Translations under genes and position numbers: made by a program | Assembly (NCBI RefSeq): GCF_936925435.1 | Contig: NZ_CAKZHQ010000019.1 | Location: 1-64,000 of the forward strand | Length of the DNA: 64,000 nt | Source: an uncultured Ramlibacter sp. | GTDB lineage: Bacteria; Pseudomonadota; Gammaproteobacteria; Burkholderiales; Burkholderiaceae_C | Direction: 5' to 3' | The notes under the pieces: model-generated | Seen by the model: only the letters and a program-made list of their open reading frames with translations | What the model was told of the DNA's origin: nothing | Database searches by the model: none | In this document: positions 1-8,305 of the stretch, piece by piece | Numbering within the stretch: the stretch's first letter is position 1 | How the letters are laid out: each line of letters starts with the position of its first letter

Positions 1-185
1 CGTGGAGCTGTTTCACCTCGACCTCGAGCGTCTTGGTCTTGAGCGCGCGCTGGAGCAGCACTTCGAGGCGCTCGAGGTTCACCGGCTTGGTCAGGAAATC
101 CACCGCGCCGCGCTTCATGGCCTCCACCGCCGTATCCACGTTTCCATACGCGGTCATCATGATCACCGCCGGCCGCTGCGGCATG
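1..185 (-). pseudogene. Response-regulator receiver fragment, cut at both ends
   Basis: Read on the minus strand, this stretch encodes the second half of an NtrC-type receiver domain. It includes PQRPAVIMMTAYG, then the beta5 lysine motif FLTKPV, then a helix leading toward the linker (LEVLLQRALKT). The C-terminal side runs off the window at base 1. The N-terminal half, with the acidic pocket and phospho-Asp (DxRMPGMDG-like), should lie above base 185 but is absent: that sequence codes on the other strand for something unrelated. The fragment resembles but does not duplicate the PilR receiver at 19.4-19.7 kb. It is either a gene broken by rearrangement or one side of an assembly join; I cannot tell which. 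Confidence 0.6.
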
Positions 186-544
186 GCTACCACCTCACGC
201 CGATGGGGCTGGCGTTGTTCGACACCTTCGCCGCCCTGCTGCGCTGGCAGCTGCGCTGGCATGGCGCCGGCAGCGCCGGCGGGCTGCAGCTGGACCCCCT
301 GGCCTGCGGCCAGGCCGCCGTGCAGCCCGATTCGGTCAGCGTGGTTACTTCCGTCGAGGACAGTGCCCCGGTGGCGGCCGACGCCACGGCCACGGGCCGT
401 GAGGCCTGGAACCTGAAGGCGTCGCCGGACCCGCTGGTGGCGCTGATCCAGATGTCGCGCCCCACGCTGCGGCTGGCCGGCGGACCGGAAATCTCAGTGC
501 GCGTGCTGGGTGGCTTGAGCGTGACGCTGAAGTCGCTGTTCTAG
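185..544 (+). pseudogene. HxlR-like winged-helix C-terminal fragment
   Basis: The plus-strand frame from about 185 to the TAG at 542-544 has strong GC3 and starts abruptly with GYHLTPMGLALFDTFAALL, which matches the wing and last helix of HxlR-type winged helix-turn-helix regulators (usual form Y-x-LT-x-x-G-x-x-L). About 90 further residues follow, ending VLGGLSVTLKSLF; I do not recognise this tail. No start codon or N-terminal HTH precedes it, because the sequence upstream belongs to the minus-strand receiver fragment. The HxlR assignment rests on one short motif and is tentative. The coding nature of the frame is better supported than its name. Confidence 0.45.
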
Positions 545-582
545 GCGCGGCGCCGCGCAAGCCCGTTCGCGGCGTTCACAGG

Positions 583-2076
583 TCACTGGAACGCCACCTC
601 GGCAAAGCTGCGCAGCTTGCGGCTGTGCAACTGTTCCAGCCGCTGCTGGCGCAGCAGTTCCACCGCGCGCATGCCGATGCGCAGGTGCTGGTCCACGCGC
701 TCGCGGTAGAAGTGGTTGGCCATGCCGGGCAGCTTGATCTCGCCGTGCAGCGGCTTGTCGCTCACGCACAGCAAGGTGCCGTAGGGCACGCGGAAGCGGA
801 AGCCGTTGGCGGCGATGGTGGCGCTTTCCATGTCCAGCGCCACCGCGCGGCTCTGGCTGAAGCGGCGCTCGGGGCCCGGGTGCGGCAGCAGTTCCCAGTT
901 GCGGTTGTCGGTGCTGGCCACGGTGCCGGTGCGCATGATGCGCTTGACCTCGGCGCCGGGCACGCCGGTCACGTCGGCCACGGCGCCTTCGAGCGCGAGC
1001 TGGATCTCGGCCAGGGCGGGAATCGGCACCCACAGCGGCAGCTCTTCGTCGAGCACATGGTCTTCGCGCACGTAGGCGTGGGCCAGCACGTAGTCGCCCA
1101 GCTGCTGGCCGTTGCGCAGGCCGGCGCAGTGGCCCAGCATCAGCCAGGCGTGCGGGCGCAGCACGGCGATGTGGTCGGTGATGGTCTTGGCGTTGGCCGG
1201 GCCGACGCCGATGTTGACCATGGTGATGCCACCGTGGCCGGGACGCATCAGGTGGTAGGCCGGCATCTGCGGCAAGCGCGGCGGCGGCATGCCCAGGGCA
1301 TCACCGTCTTGCGCCGCCAGTCCGGCGCGCCGCGTCACCACGTTGCCGGGCTCGACGAAGGCCACGTATTCGCTGTCCGCCCTGGCCATCTCCTGGTGGC
1401 CCAGCCGCACGAATTCATCGATGTAGAACTGGTAGTTGGTGAACAGCACGAAGTTCTGGAACCAGTGGGGCGCGGTGCCGGTGTAGTGGCGCAGCCGCTG
1501 CAGCGAATAGTCGACCCGGGCGGCCGGGAACAGCGACAGTGGCTGGGCCTCGCCGGGTCCGGCCTCCCTGGTGCCGTTGGCGATGCCGTCGTCCATCGAG
1601 CCCAGATCGGGCAGGTCGAAGACGTCGCGCATCAGCACTCGCCGCTCGGGGCTGAGCGACCCCTCGATGTGGTCGTGCTCGGCAAAAGAGAAGTGCACCG
1701 GGATCGGCTGGGTGCTGGTGCCCACCTCCAGGTCGACCCCATGGTTTTGCAGCAGCAGTCGGAACTGCTGCAGGTAGTAATTGCCGTACAGGTCGGGCCG
1801 GGTCAGGGTGGTCTCGTAGCGGCCGGCGCCGGCGACGAAACCGTAGGACAGCCCCAGGTTCTCCAGCACGTTCTGCCGCACGACGGTGTCGGTGTGGATG
1901 CGCACAAAAGGATAGCAAGCCCTCACATGCCCGGGCAGCGTCTCGCCGGCGACGAAGCGCTGCATGGCGTCGCGCAGGTGCTCGATCTGCTGCGTGTAGA
2001 TCGCACGGACCTGGGCCAGCGCGCTCTCGGCGTCGCTGTGGCGGCTGGGGGCGATGAAGGTCGGCATGTAGGGCAT
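583..2076 (-). CDS. amn: AMP nucleosidase
   Basis: The 497-residue product is full length for AMP nucleosidase (EC 3.2.2.4), which hydrolyses AMP to adenine and ribose 5-phosphate in the cytoplasm and so helps set adenylate levels. The N-terminal half is the Amn-specific regulatory domain (about residues 1-180, with RPDLYGNYYLQQFRLLL). The C-terminal half is the phosphorylase-fold catalytic domain: GGITMVNIGVGPANAKTITD near the middle and ALDMESATIAANGF, holding the substrate-binding Met-Glu, near the end. I took the first ATG (2076); a TTG at 2091 and a second ATG at 2067 are alternatives, and no strong Shine-Dalgarno separates them. It stands alone, read away from the small gene at 2242. 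Confidence 0.95.
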   Translation of the reverse strand: MPYMPTFIAPSRHSDAESALAQVRAIYTQQIEHLRDAMQRFVAGETLPGHVRACYPFVRIHTDTVVRQNVLENLGLSYGFVAGAGRYETTLTRPDLYGNYYLQQFRLLLQNHGVDLEVGTSTQPIPVHFSFAEHDHIEGSLSPERRVLMRDVFDLPDLGSMDDGIANGTREAGPGEAQPLSLFPAARVDYSLQRLRHYTGTAPHWFQNFVLFTNYQFYIDEFVRLGHQEMARADSEYVAFVEPGNVVTRRAGLAAQDGDALGMPPPRLPQMPAYHLMRPGHGGITMVNIGVGPANAKTITDHIAVLRPHAWLMLGHCAGLRNGQQLGDYVLAHAYVREDHVLDEELPLWVPIPALAEIQLALEGAVADVTGVPGAEVKRIMRTGTVASTDNRNWELLPHPGPERRFSQSRAVALDMESATIAANGFRFRVPYGTLLCVSDKPLHGEIKLPGMANHFYRERVDQHLRIGMRAVELLRQQRLEQLHSRKLRSFAEVAFQ

Positions 2077-2241
2077 GGAGCCATTGTGCAACGCCGCAAG
2101 CCGGGCCGCGGACCGGCCGTTGCGCCGTAAGGAAGAGTCCTACACGGTGTTACGAACTCACCTGACTCCCTTTGGCCCGCCGTGCTGCGACAGTCGCTTC
2201 CAGCAACAACAGCAACTGCAACTGCACACAGGAGCCTGCGA

Positions 2242-2502
2242 ATGAGAACAGCAACACTGGCCAGCAACCCTTTTGCCCTGATGACGGATCCGGGCGCCGT
2301 GCGCGAGATGATCGACCAGTCGGAGCAATTGAGCCAACTGAGCCAGCGCAGGTGCCATCCCCTGGACAAGGCCTTCATTCGCAGCGCCAGCGCTGAACTT
2401 GCCGCCTACGACGCCAAGATCGACCGCACCACGGTCTACCTGCCGCCGGACGAGGACACGCCCGCTGCCGCAGGCCGCCGCCTCCCCGAAACCGTCAACT
2501 GA
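2242..2502 (+). CDS. Conserved small hypothetical protein (86 aa)
   Basis: A small acidic, soluble protein with no signal peptide or membrane segment. The ATG at 2242 has an AGGAG about 7 bases upstream. The pattern NPFALMTDPGAVREM...CHPLDKAFI resembles a family of short uncharacterised proteins I associate with Comamonadaceae; I know of no function. It stops only 7 bases before the convergent stop of the glutathione reductase gene, leaving no room for a separate terminator. Frame choice is supported by GC3 and the ribosome-binding site. Confidence 0.7.
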   Translation: MRTATLASNPFALMTDPGAVREMIDQSEQLSQLSQRRCHPLDKAFIRSASAELAAYDAKIDRTTVYLPPDEDTPAAAGRRLPETVN

Positions 2503-2509
2503 AGATTGT

Positions 2510-3874
2510 TTATCGCGCTGCTTCCCGCAACGTGACGAACTCCTCCGCCAGGGTGGGGTGGATGCCGATGGTGGCATCGAACACCGCCTTGGTGGCGCCG
2601 GCCTTCATGGCCACGGCAAAGCCCTGCACCACCTCGCCCGCCTCGGGCCCCACCATGTGCAAGCCGACCACCCGGTCGCTGGCCTGGTCCACCACCAGTT
2701 TGACCAGGCTGCGCTCGCTGCTGCCACTGAGCGTGTGGCGCAGCGGCTTGAAGTCGGAGCGGAACACCCGCACCGCGCCGAATTCCTTGCGCGCCGCTTC
2801 CTCGCTGTAGCCCACCGTCCCGATATTGGGATGGGTGAAGACTGCGGTCGGGATGTAGTCGTAGCCCATCTGGCGCTCCCCCTTGCCGAACAGCTGGTCG
2901 ACCAGGGCCATGGCCTCGCCCAGCGCCACCGGCGTGAGCTGCAGGCGCGCCGTGACGTCGCCCAGGGCGTAGACCGAGGGCAGCGAGGTCCGGTACTGCG
3001 CATCGACCACGATGGCGCCGTCCGGCCGCTGCGCCACGCCGGCAGCCTCCAGGCCCAGGCCGTTGACGTTGGGCACGCGGCCGGTGGCATAGAGCACCGT
3101 GTCCGCTTCCAGCGTGCCGCCATCGGCCAGGCGCAATGCCAGACCCTGCGGCGTGCGTTCGATGGCGGTGACACCGGCTTGCAGGCGCAGGTCCATGCCG
3201 GTTTTGGCCATCTCGGCGGCGGCGAAATGCCGCACCTCGTCGTCGAAGCCGCGCAGGATCTGCTCACCGCGGTACAACAGCGTGACCTGCGAACCCAGGC
3301 CCTGGAAGATGGATGCGAACTCGCAGGCGATGTAGCCGCCGCCCACCACCGCCAGCCGCCGCGGGAAGGGATCGAGGTCGAACATGCTGTCCGACGTCAG
3401 AACGTGTTCACGCCCCGGCAGCGAGGGCACGCTGGGCGTGCCGCCAGTGGCCAGCAGCACATGGCGCGCGCTCCAGCGCCGGTCGCCGTCGGCCAGGCGC
3501 ACCTGCACCGTGTGGCCGTCCACCAACTGGGCCCAGCCGCGCACCGTCTGCACGCCGGTCTTGTCCAGCAGTTGCTGGTAGATGCCATTCAGGCGCGTGA
3601 TCTCGGCCGCCCGCCTGGCCTTGAGCCGTGGCCAGTCCAGGCGCGGCGCGGCCAGGTCCCAGCCGAAGCCGGCGGCCTCCTCGAAAGCTGCGGCGTAGTG
3701 GGCCGCATAGCTGTACAGCTTCTTGGGGATGCAGCCCACGTTGACACAGGTGCCGCCCATGTCGGCCGCTTCGGCCAGCACCACCCGCGCGCCGCGCTGC
3801 GCTGCCATGCGCGCGGCGCGCACGCCGCCGGAGCCGCCGCCGATGACGAACAGGTCGCAGTCGAAATCCGCCAT
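2510..3874 (-). CDS. gor: Glutathione-disulfide reductase
   Basis: A 454-residue flavoprotein of the pyridine-nucleotide disulfide oxidoreductase family. It reduces glutathione disulfide to GSH with NADPH in the cytoplasm. The FAD-binding GGGSGGVRAARMAA motif is at residues 12-25 and the redox-active CVNVGC disulfide about residues 43-48. A second Rossmann motif (VVGGGYIACEFASIF) for NADPH lies near residue 175, and the C-terminal active-site GIHPTLAEEF provides the His-Glu pair. The length and the spacing of motifs fit GorA rather than dihydrolipoamide dehydrogenase or mercuric reductase. It is followed 10 bases upstream (3884) by the end of the LysR gene, transcribed in the same direction. 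Confidence 0.95.
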   Translation of the reverse strand: MADFDCDLFVIGGGSGGVRAARMAAQRGARVVLAEAADMGGTCVNVGCIPKKLYSYAAHYAAAFEEAAGFGWDLAAPRLDWPRLKARRAAEITRLNGIYQQLLDKTGVQTVRGWAQLVDGHTVQVRLADGDRRWSARHVLLATGGTPSVPSLPGREHVLTSDSMFDLDPFPRRLAVVGGGYIACEFASIFQGLGSQVTLLYRGEQILRGFDDEVRHFAAAEMAKTGMDLRLQAGVTAIERTPQGLALRLADGGTLEADTVLYATGRVPNVNGLGLEAAGVAQRPDGAIVVDAQYRTSLPSVYALGDVTARLQLTPVALGEAMALVDQLFGKGERQMGYDYIPTAVFTHPNIGTVGYSEEAARKEFGAVRVFRSDFKPLRHTLSGSSERSLVKLVVDQASDRVVGLHMVGPEAGEVVQGFAVAMKAGATKAVFDATIGIHPTLAEEFVTLREAAR

Positions 3875-3883
3875 GTGTGTCTT

Positions 3884-4774
3884 TCAGGCCCGGAAGGCCG
3901 TGATGTCCTGGAGTGCCCAGGCAATGAATGCACGGGTGCGTGCCGGTAACAGCCGCGCGTGAGGGTAAACGATGTGAATGGGCCGCGCCGGCTGCTCGAA
4001 GGATTCGAGCACGATTTTCAAACGCTTGCTCGCCAGCAGTGGCGCCACCTGGTAGGAAAAGAACATGCCGAAGCCGGCGCCATCGGCGCAGGCCTCGACC
4101 GCCGGCAGCACATGGTTGAACTCCAGGTTGCCGCTGACCGGCACGCGCAATGCGCGTCCGTTCTCCTGGAAGCCGCCCCAGGCCGGCGACCCGCCCGTCA
4201 CGCGAACGCAATTGGCCTGCTGCAGCTCGCGCGGATGGCGCGGCACGCCGTGGCGCCGCAGGTAGGCGGGCTGGGCAACGACCACGCGGCGGGTCTGACC
4301 CAGCGGCCGCGCCACCAGGGAGGAGTCCTCCAGCTTGCCGATGCGGATGCCCACATCGATGCCTTCTTCCAGCAGATTGACAACCCGGTCCAGCAGCACC
4401 ACGCTGCAGCGCAGCTTGGGGTGGGCGGCGGCGAAGCGGGTGATGCTGGGTGCCACGTGCATCTGGCCGAACAGCACGGGTGCGGTGATGGTCAGGTGGC
4501 CGGCCGGTTCGGCCGCCTCGCTGCCCAGGGCGGCTTCGGCCTCGTCCACCGCAGCCAGCACCGCGCGGCAGCGTTCCAGGTGGGCCCGGCCCTCATCGGT
4601 CAGCGAGATGCGGCGCGTCGTGCGGTTGAACAGGCGCACACCCAGCGCCGCCTCGTAGCCGGCCAGCGAGCGCACCACCGCCGGCAGCGAGGACTGCAGC
4701 ACGCGGGCCGCGGCCGTCAGGCTGCCGGCCTCGGCAATGGCGGCGAAAACCTGCATGGCGCGCAGCTTGTCCAT
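3884..4774 (-). CDS. LysR-family transcriptional regulator
   Basis: A 296-residue LysR-type regulator of the CrgA/DsdC-like clade. The N-terminal winged HTH reads MDKLRAMQVFAAIAEAGSLT and continues to NRTTRRISLTDEG; the effector-binding domain starts about residue 90. The start at 4774 gives the usual length; ATG 4783 (three residues longer) is possible. It is divergent from the GST/flavin-oxidase pair, the normal arrangement for a LysR regulator and its target, with a perfect 12-bp inverted repeat in the shared 109-bp gap. The inducer is unknown; control of the neighbouring GST is an inference from position. Confidence 0.9.
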   Translation of the reverse strand: MDKLRAMQVFAAIAEAGSLTAAARVLQSSLPAVVRSLAGYEAALGVRLFNRTTRRISLTDEGRAHLERCRAVLAAVDEAEAALGSEAAEPAGHLTITAPVLFGQMHVAPSITRFAAAHPKLRCSVVLLDRVVNLLEEGIDVGIRIGKLEDSSLVARPLGQTRRVVVAQPAYLRRHGVPRHPRELQQANCVRVTGGSPAWGGFQENGRALRVPVSGNLEFNHVLPAVEACADGAGFGMFFSYQVAPLLASKRLKIVLESFEQPARPIHIVYPHARLLPARTRAFIAWALQDITAFRA

Positions 4775-4834
4775 GCGGCGCATATTAAGCCGGAATGTGG
4801 AGCAGTGATCTGCAGAGCGCGACATTGATTGCGC

Positions 4835-4864
4835 GGGATGCAGCAAACACAATTGCTGCATCCC
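4835..4864. promoter_or_regulatory. Perfect 12-bp palindrome between lysR and gst
   Basis: The arms GGGATGCAGCAA (4835-4846) and TTGCTGCATCCC (4853-4864) are exact reverse complements separated by ACACAA. The element is 19 bases upstream of the GST start codon and about 60 bases from the LysR start. It could be the LysR operator, since such sites are dyads containing T-N11-A, or a hairpin in the GST leader. No T-run follows on either strand, so it is not an ordinary terminator. Confidence 0.6.
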
Positions 4865-4883
4865 AGCCACCCCGGAGCCGAAC

Positions 4884-5522
4884 ATGACCGCATCCACCCC
4901 GCCCGAACGTCTGCGCCTGTACCGCATGCAGCTGTCCGGCCATTGCCACCGGGTCGAGCTGTTCCTGTCGCTGCTGGGCCTGCCCTGCGACCTGGTCGAT
5001 GTCGACGTGGGGCGCGGCGAGACCCGCACGCCCGAATTCCTGGCGCTCAATCCCTTCGGCCAGCTGCCGGTGCTGCGCGATGGCCAGATCACCCTGGCCG
5101 ATTCGAACGCCATCCTGGTCTACCTGGAAGGCCGCTACGCGCCCGGCCGCTGGTTGCCGCGCGACCCGCTGGGCGCGGCCCAGGTGCAGCGCTGGCTGTC
5201 GGTGGCGGCCGGTCAGCTGGCCTTTGGGCCGGCGGCGGCCCGCGTCATCCAGCTGTTCCGCAGGCCCGACGATCCGGCCGCCGCGCTGGCGCGGGCGCAG
5301 GCCCTGCTCCGCGTGATGGAGCAGCAGCTGGCGTCGCGCGCCTTCCTGGCCGCGGAGACACCGACCCTGGCCGATATCGCCCTGTACAGCTACACCGCGG
5401 TGGCGCCCGAGGGCATGGTCACGCTCACGCCCTTTGCCGCCGTCCGTGACTGGCTGGCGCGCATCGAGGCGTTGCCAGGTTTCCTGCCCATGGTGCGCAC
5501 ACCGGTGGGCCTGGAGGCGTGA
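4884..5522 (+). CDS. Glutathione S-transferase family protein
   Basis: A 212-residue cytosolic GST. The thioredoxin-like N-terminal domain (residues 10-85) has SGHCHRVELFLSLLGLP, equivalent to the catalytic Ser/Cys loop in bacterial GSTs. It also has the cis-proline glutathione site (FGQLPVL) and the G-site DSNAILVYL. The all-helical C-terminal domain contains the N-capping/hydrophobic-staple region TLADIALYSY. The substrate cannot be deduced. It overlaps the next gene by one base (TGATG), so translation is probably coupled to the flavin oxidase-like protein. The divergent LysR is the likely regulator. Confidence 0.9.
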   Translation: MTASTPPERLRLYRMQLSGHCHRVELFLSLLGLPCDLVDVDVGRGETRTPEFLALNPFGQLPVLRDGQITLADSNAILVYLEGRYAPGRWLPRDPLGAAQVQRWLSVAAGQLAFGPAAARVIQLFRRPDDPAAALARAQALLRVMEQQLASRAFLAAETPTLADIALYSYTAVAPEGMVTLTPFAAVRDWLARIEALPGFLPMVRTPVGLEA

Positions 5523-6460
5523 TGCAGCCAGCTTTCCATGCAGGAGAAGTCGCGTTACAACAGCGCGCGGGTTCGGCCGACCACCTGGCGCAGATCGGGC
5601 CGCGCGTCATCCGCGACCACATGCCGCAGCAGCACCAGGACTTCTTCGCCCAGCTGCCCTTGCTGGTGCTCGGCGCGCTGGATGACCATGGCCAGCCCTG
5701 GGCTTCGGTGCTGGCCGGACCGCCCGGCTTTGCCCATGCACCCCATGAGCGGATGCTGCGGGTGGACGCGCTGCCGCCACCGCACGATCCCTTGCACGGC
5801 ATGCTGCGCGACGGCGTGCCCATCGGCTTGTTGGGCATCGAGTCGCACACGCGGCGGCGCAACCGCATGAACGGCACGGTGCTTGGCGCTGACGCGCGGG
5901 GCTTCGGTGTGACGGTGGCGCAGAGCTTCGGCAATTGCCCCAAGTACATCCAGGCGCGGCGGCCGCAGTACGACCCCGTGGGCGCAGCACCATCGGCCTG
6001 GCAGGACCATGATGGCCTGGACGTGGCAGACCAGACGCTGGTGGCACAGGCCGACACCTTCTTCATCGCCAGCGCGCATCCGCAGGCCGGGCAGGGGGTC
6101 GGCGCGCATGGCATGGACGTCTCGCACCGCGGCGGCAAGCCCGGCTTCGTTCGCGTGCAGGGGGATGTGCTGACGGTGCCGGACTTCGCCGGCAATGCCT
6201 TCTTCAACACCCTGGGCAACCTCGCGCTGAACCCGCGCTGCGGCCTGCTGTTCATGGACGTCGCCGCGGGTACGGCGTTGTTCATCGCGGCGCATGCCGA
6301 GATCGTGACCGATGCGGCGCAGGTGCTGGCCTTCGAAGGGGCGCAGCGCCTGTTGCGCCTGCGCGTGCTGCGCGTGCGCCGCGTGGAGGCCGCACTGCCG
6401 CTGCGCTGGGGAACGGCAGAGCTTTCACCGCATCTGCAAGGAACCGGCAGCTGGCGCTGA
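5522..6460 (+). CDS. Pyridoxamine 5'-phosphate oxidase-like flavin-binding protein
   Basis: A 312-residue protein of the large PNPOx-like split-barrel class, with an FMN-binding barrel in the first half (QLPLLVLGALDDHGQPWASVL...) and a second barrel-like half (GMDVSHRGGKPGFVRV, then LNPRCGLLFMDV). Homologues of this two-barrel type are usually annotated as pyridoxamine 5'-phosphate oxidase family proteins. Their reactions are mostly unknown; it need not act on B6 vitamers. It is soluble with no signal peptide. It starts inside the stop codon of the GST gene, so the two are a translationally coupled pair, suggesting a joint role in detoxification or reduction of an organic substrate. Confidence 0.8.
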   Translation: MQPAFHAGEVALQQRAGSADHLAQIGPRVIRDHMPQQHQDFFAQLPLLVLGALDDHGQPWASVLAGPPGFAHAPHERMLRVDALPPPHDPLHGMLRDGVPIGLLGIESHTRRRNRMNGTVLGADARGFGVTVAQSFGNCPKYIQARRPQYDPVGAAPSAWQDHDGLDVADQTLVAQADTFFIASAHPQAGQGVGAHGMDVSHRGGKPGFVRVQGDVLTVPDFAGNAFFNTLGNLALNPRCGLLFMDVAAGTALFIAAHAEIVTDAAQVLAFEGAQRLLRLRVLRVRRVEAALPLRWGTAELSPHLQGTGSWR

Positions 6461-6476
6461 CCGCTATCATGCCTGC

Positions 6477-7277
6477 ATGACACAGGCGTCCCCATGGCTG
6501 CGCCGGCCTGCTACCGCCGGCCGCGCCCTGCGCTGGCTGGCCGGCTGGTCGCGCATCATCTGGTTCGGCGCCGTGCTGGTGGTGCTGGGGCTGTCGCCAT
6601 CGAGCTACGGGCGCGCCACGCGCCATGCGCTGCAGCGCCACGTCTACCTGGACACCGCGCCCATCCTGTGGGGCTTCACCATTCTGGGCGCGCTGCTGAC
6701 CCTGGTCATCACCCGCATCGTGGTGGTCACCGCCTACAGCTACGGCCTGTCGCAGTACGCGCTGGAGATGGTGATCCGGGTGCTGGTGCTCGAGCTGATC
6801 CCGCTCACGGCGGCGCTGTTCGTCGCCCTGCGCTGCACCATCCCCAACGGCGCGGCGCTGTCCGAGATGCGGCGCTCGGGCCACTTCGATGCGTTGCGCA
6901 AGGACGGCCGCGACCCGGTGCTGGCCGAGGTGCTGCCGCGCATGCTGGCCGGCGTGTTCTCCACCGTCACGCTGGCGGCCCTGAGCTGCGTGGTCGCCAT
7001 CGTGCTGGCCTACCTGGCGGTCTATGGCCTGACGGTGGCGGGGCTGCCGGCCTACACCCGCATGTTCGGCCGCGTCTTCGACGGCCCGGTGTCGCTGATC
7101 TTCGTGCTCAAGACCGGCTTCTTCAGCCTGGCCGTGTCGGTCATCCCCATGGCATCGGGCCTGTACGACGTGGAGGGGGACGGCTCGCGCGAAAGCGCGG
7201 CGCTGCAGGGCCTGGTGCGCATGTTCGCCGTGCTCGTGGTGCTCGAAGCCGTGTCCCTGGTCGGCAACTACTACTGA
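6477..7277 (+). CDS. MlaE-family ABC permease
   Basis: A 266-residue inner-membrane protein with about five hydrophobic segments. It has the MlaE/YrbE permease pattern: membrane-embedded VVVTAYSYGLSQYALEMVIR, then LVLELIPLTAALFVALR, and the cytoplasmic coupling helix region ending VLAEVLPRMLAGVF. MlaE dimers form the channel of lipid-transporting MCE systems between inner and outer membranes. The next gene, 12 bases downstream, is the MCE-domain partner. In the arrangement I know, an MlaF-type ATPase gene lies between or next to these; none is here. The ATG at 6477 is 16 bases after the preceding gene, so it is probably in the same transcript. Confidence 0.85.
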   Translation: MTQASPWLRRPATAGRALRWLAGWSRIIWFGAVLVVLGLSPSSYGRATRHALQRHVYLDTAPILWGFTILGALLTLVITRIVVVTAYSYGLSQYALEMVIRVLVLELIPLTAALFVALRCTIPNGAALSEMRRSGHFDALRKDGRDPVLAEVLPRMLAGVFSTVTLAALSCVVAIVLAYLAVYGLTVAGLPAYTRMFGRVFDGPVSLIFVLKTGFFSLAVSVIPMASGLYDVEGDGSRESAALQGLVRMFAVLVVLEAVSLVGNYY

Positions 7278-7289
7278 AAACCAACATCC

Positions 7290-8303
7290 ATGCAGGAACA
7301 GCCAGAGCAGGCCGACACCCCGGCGCGCAACTCCGAACCCGCGGCGCAAAAGCCCGTGGACCACCTGGAGTTCAAGGCCAGGCTGCTGCTGGCCTTCACC
7401 GTGCTGCTGATCGCTGGCTCGGCGCTCTACCTGCTGTACGCGCGCGGCGTGTTCGAGCCGACCCAGAAGCTGGTGCTGACCACCGACGACTCCGAGGGCG
7501 TGGTGGCCGGCATGGACATGACCTTCTCGGGCTTTGCCATCGGCCGGGTGCGCGGCGTTGAACTGGCCAAGGACGGCAATGTCCACATCACGGTCGACGT
7601 TGCCAGATCGGATGCCCACTGGCTGCGCACAACCAGTGTGTTCACCCTGGTGCGCAGCCTGGTGGGCTCGACCAATCTGCGCGCCTTCAGCGGCGTGCTG
7701 ACCGACCCGCCCCTGGCCGACGGCGCGGTGCGGCCGGTGTTGCGCGGCGATGCGACGGCCGAGATCCCGCGTGTCATTGCCGCCGCCAAGGACGCGCTGG
7801 ACAACGTCACCGCGTTGACGGCGCAGGATGCGGCATTGGGCGCCAGCCTGGCCAACGTCAAGGCGCTGACCGACAAGCTCAAGGGCCCGCAGGGTGCGCT
7901 CGGCGCGGTCTTCGGCAACGAGGCCGATGCGCGCAAGCTGGTGGCGGCGCTGGACAACACCAACGCCTTGCTGCTGCGGCTGGACACGCTGACCCAGCGC
8001 GTCGACGGCCTGGCGGCCAAGGCCGACACCCAGGTGTTCGGCGAGCAGGGCCTGGTCACGGACGCGCGGGCCACGGTGCAGCAGCTCAATGGCCTGCTGG
8101 CCGACACCCGCGCCAGCCTGAAAAAGATGGACGCCGTGCTGGCCGACGTCCAGGCAGTGGGCGCCAACGTGCGCAGCGCCACCGACGACCTGGGCGCGCT
8201 GCGCGGCGACGTCGAGGCCAACCTGCGCAAGATCGACGGCCTGATCAACGAGATCAACCGCAAGTGGCCGTTCGCGCGCGACACCCAGATCAAGCTGCCT
8301 TGA
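7290..8303 (+). CDS. MlaD-like MCE-domain protein
   Basis: A 337-residue protein. It has a short cytoplasmic N-terminus rich in Glu/Pro/Ala and one transmembrane segment (about residues 33-50, LLLAFTVLLIAGSALYLLYA). A single MCE domain follows (about 55-130, including DDSEGVVAGMDMTFSGFAIG), then a long heptad-rich helical tail (about 150-320) with repeated LxxLxxxVxxL spacing. MCE rings shuttle phospholipids across the periplasm together with MlaE and MlaF. The long helical tail is closer to PqiB/LetB or Mce-like proteins than to the short E. coli MlaD. It follows the permease by 12 bases and precedes a lipoprotein gene by 2. Confidence 0.88.
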   Translation: MQEQPEQADTPARNSEPAAQKPVDHLEFKARLLLAFTVLLIAGSALYLLYARGVFEPTQKLVLTTDDSEGVVAGMDMTFSGFAIGRVRGVELAKDGNVHITVDVARSDAHWLRTTSVFTLVRSLVGSTNLRAFSGVLTDPPLADGAVRPVLRGDATAEIPRVIAAAKDALDNVTALTAQDAALGASLANVKALTDKLKGPQGALGAVFGNEADARKLVAALDNTNALLLRLDTLTQRVDGLAAKADTQVFGEQGLVTDARATVQQLNGLLADTRASLKKMDAVLADVQAVGANVRSATDDLGALRGDVEANLRKIDGLINEINRKWPFARDTQIKLP

Positions 8304-8305
8304 AC

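Noticed and set aside
4829-5449. A 206-codon frame overlapping the GST gene
   Set aside because: The overlapping frame at 4884-5522 has clear GST motifs; the other is Arg/Pro/Ala-rich and starts inside the regulatory palindrome.
6461-6485. GCTATCATGCCTGCATGA as a sixth copy of the 17-bp palindrome
   Set aside because: It begins with GCTATC but has no TAGC arm; the similarity is limited to six bases.
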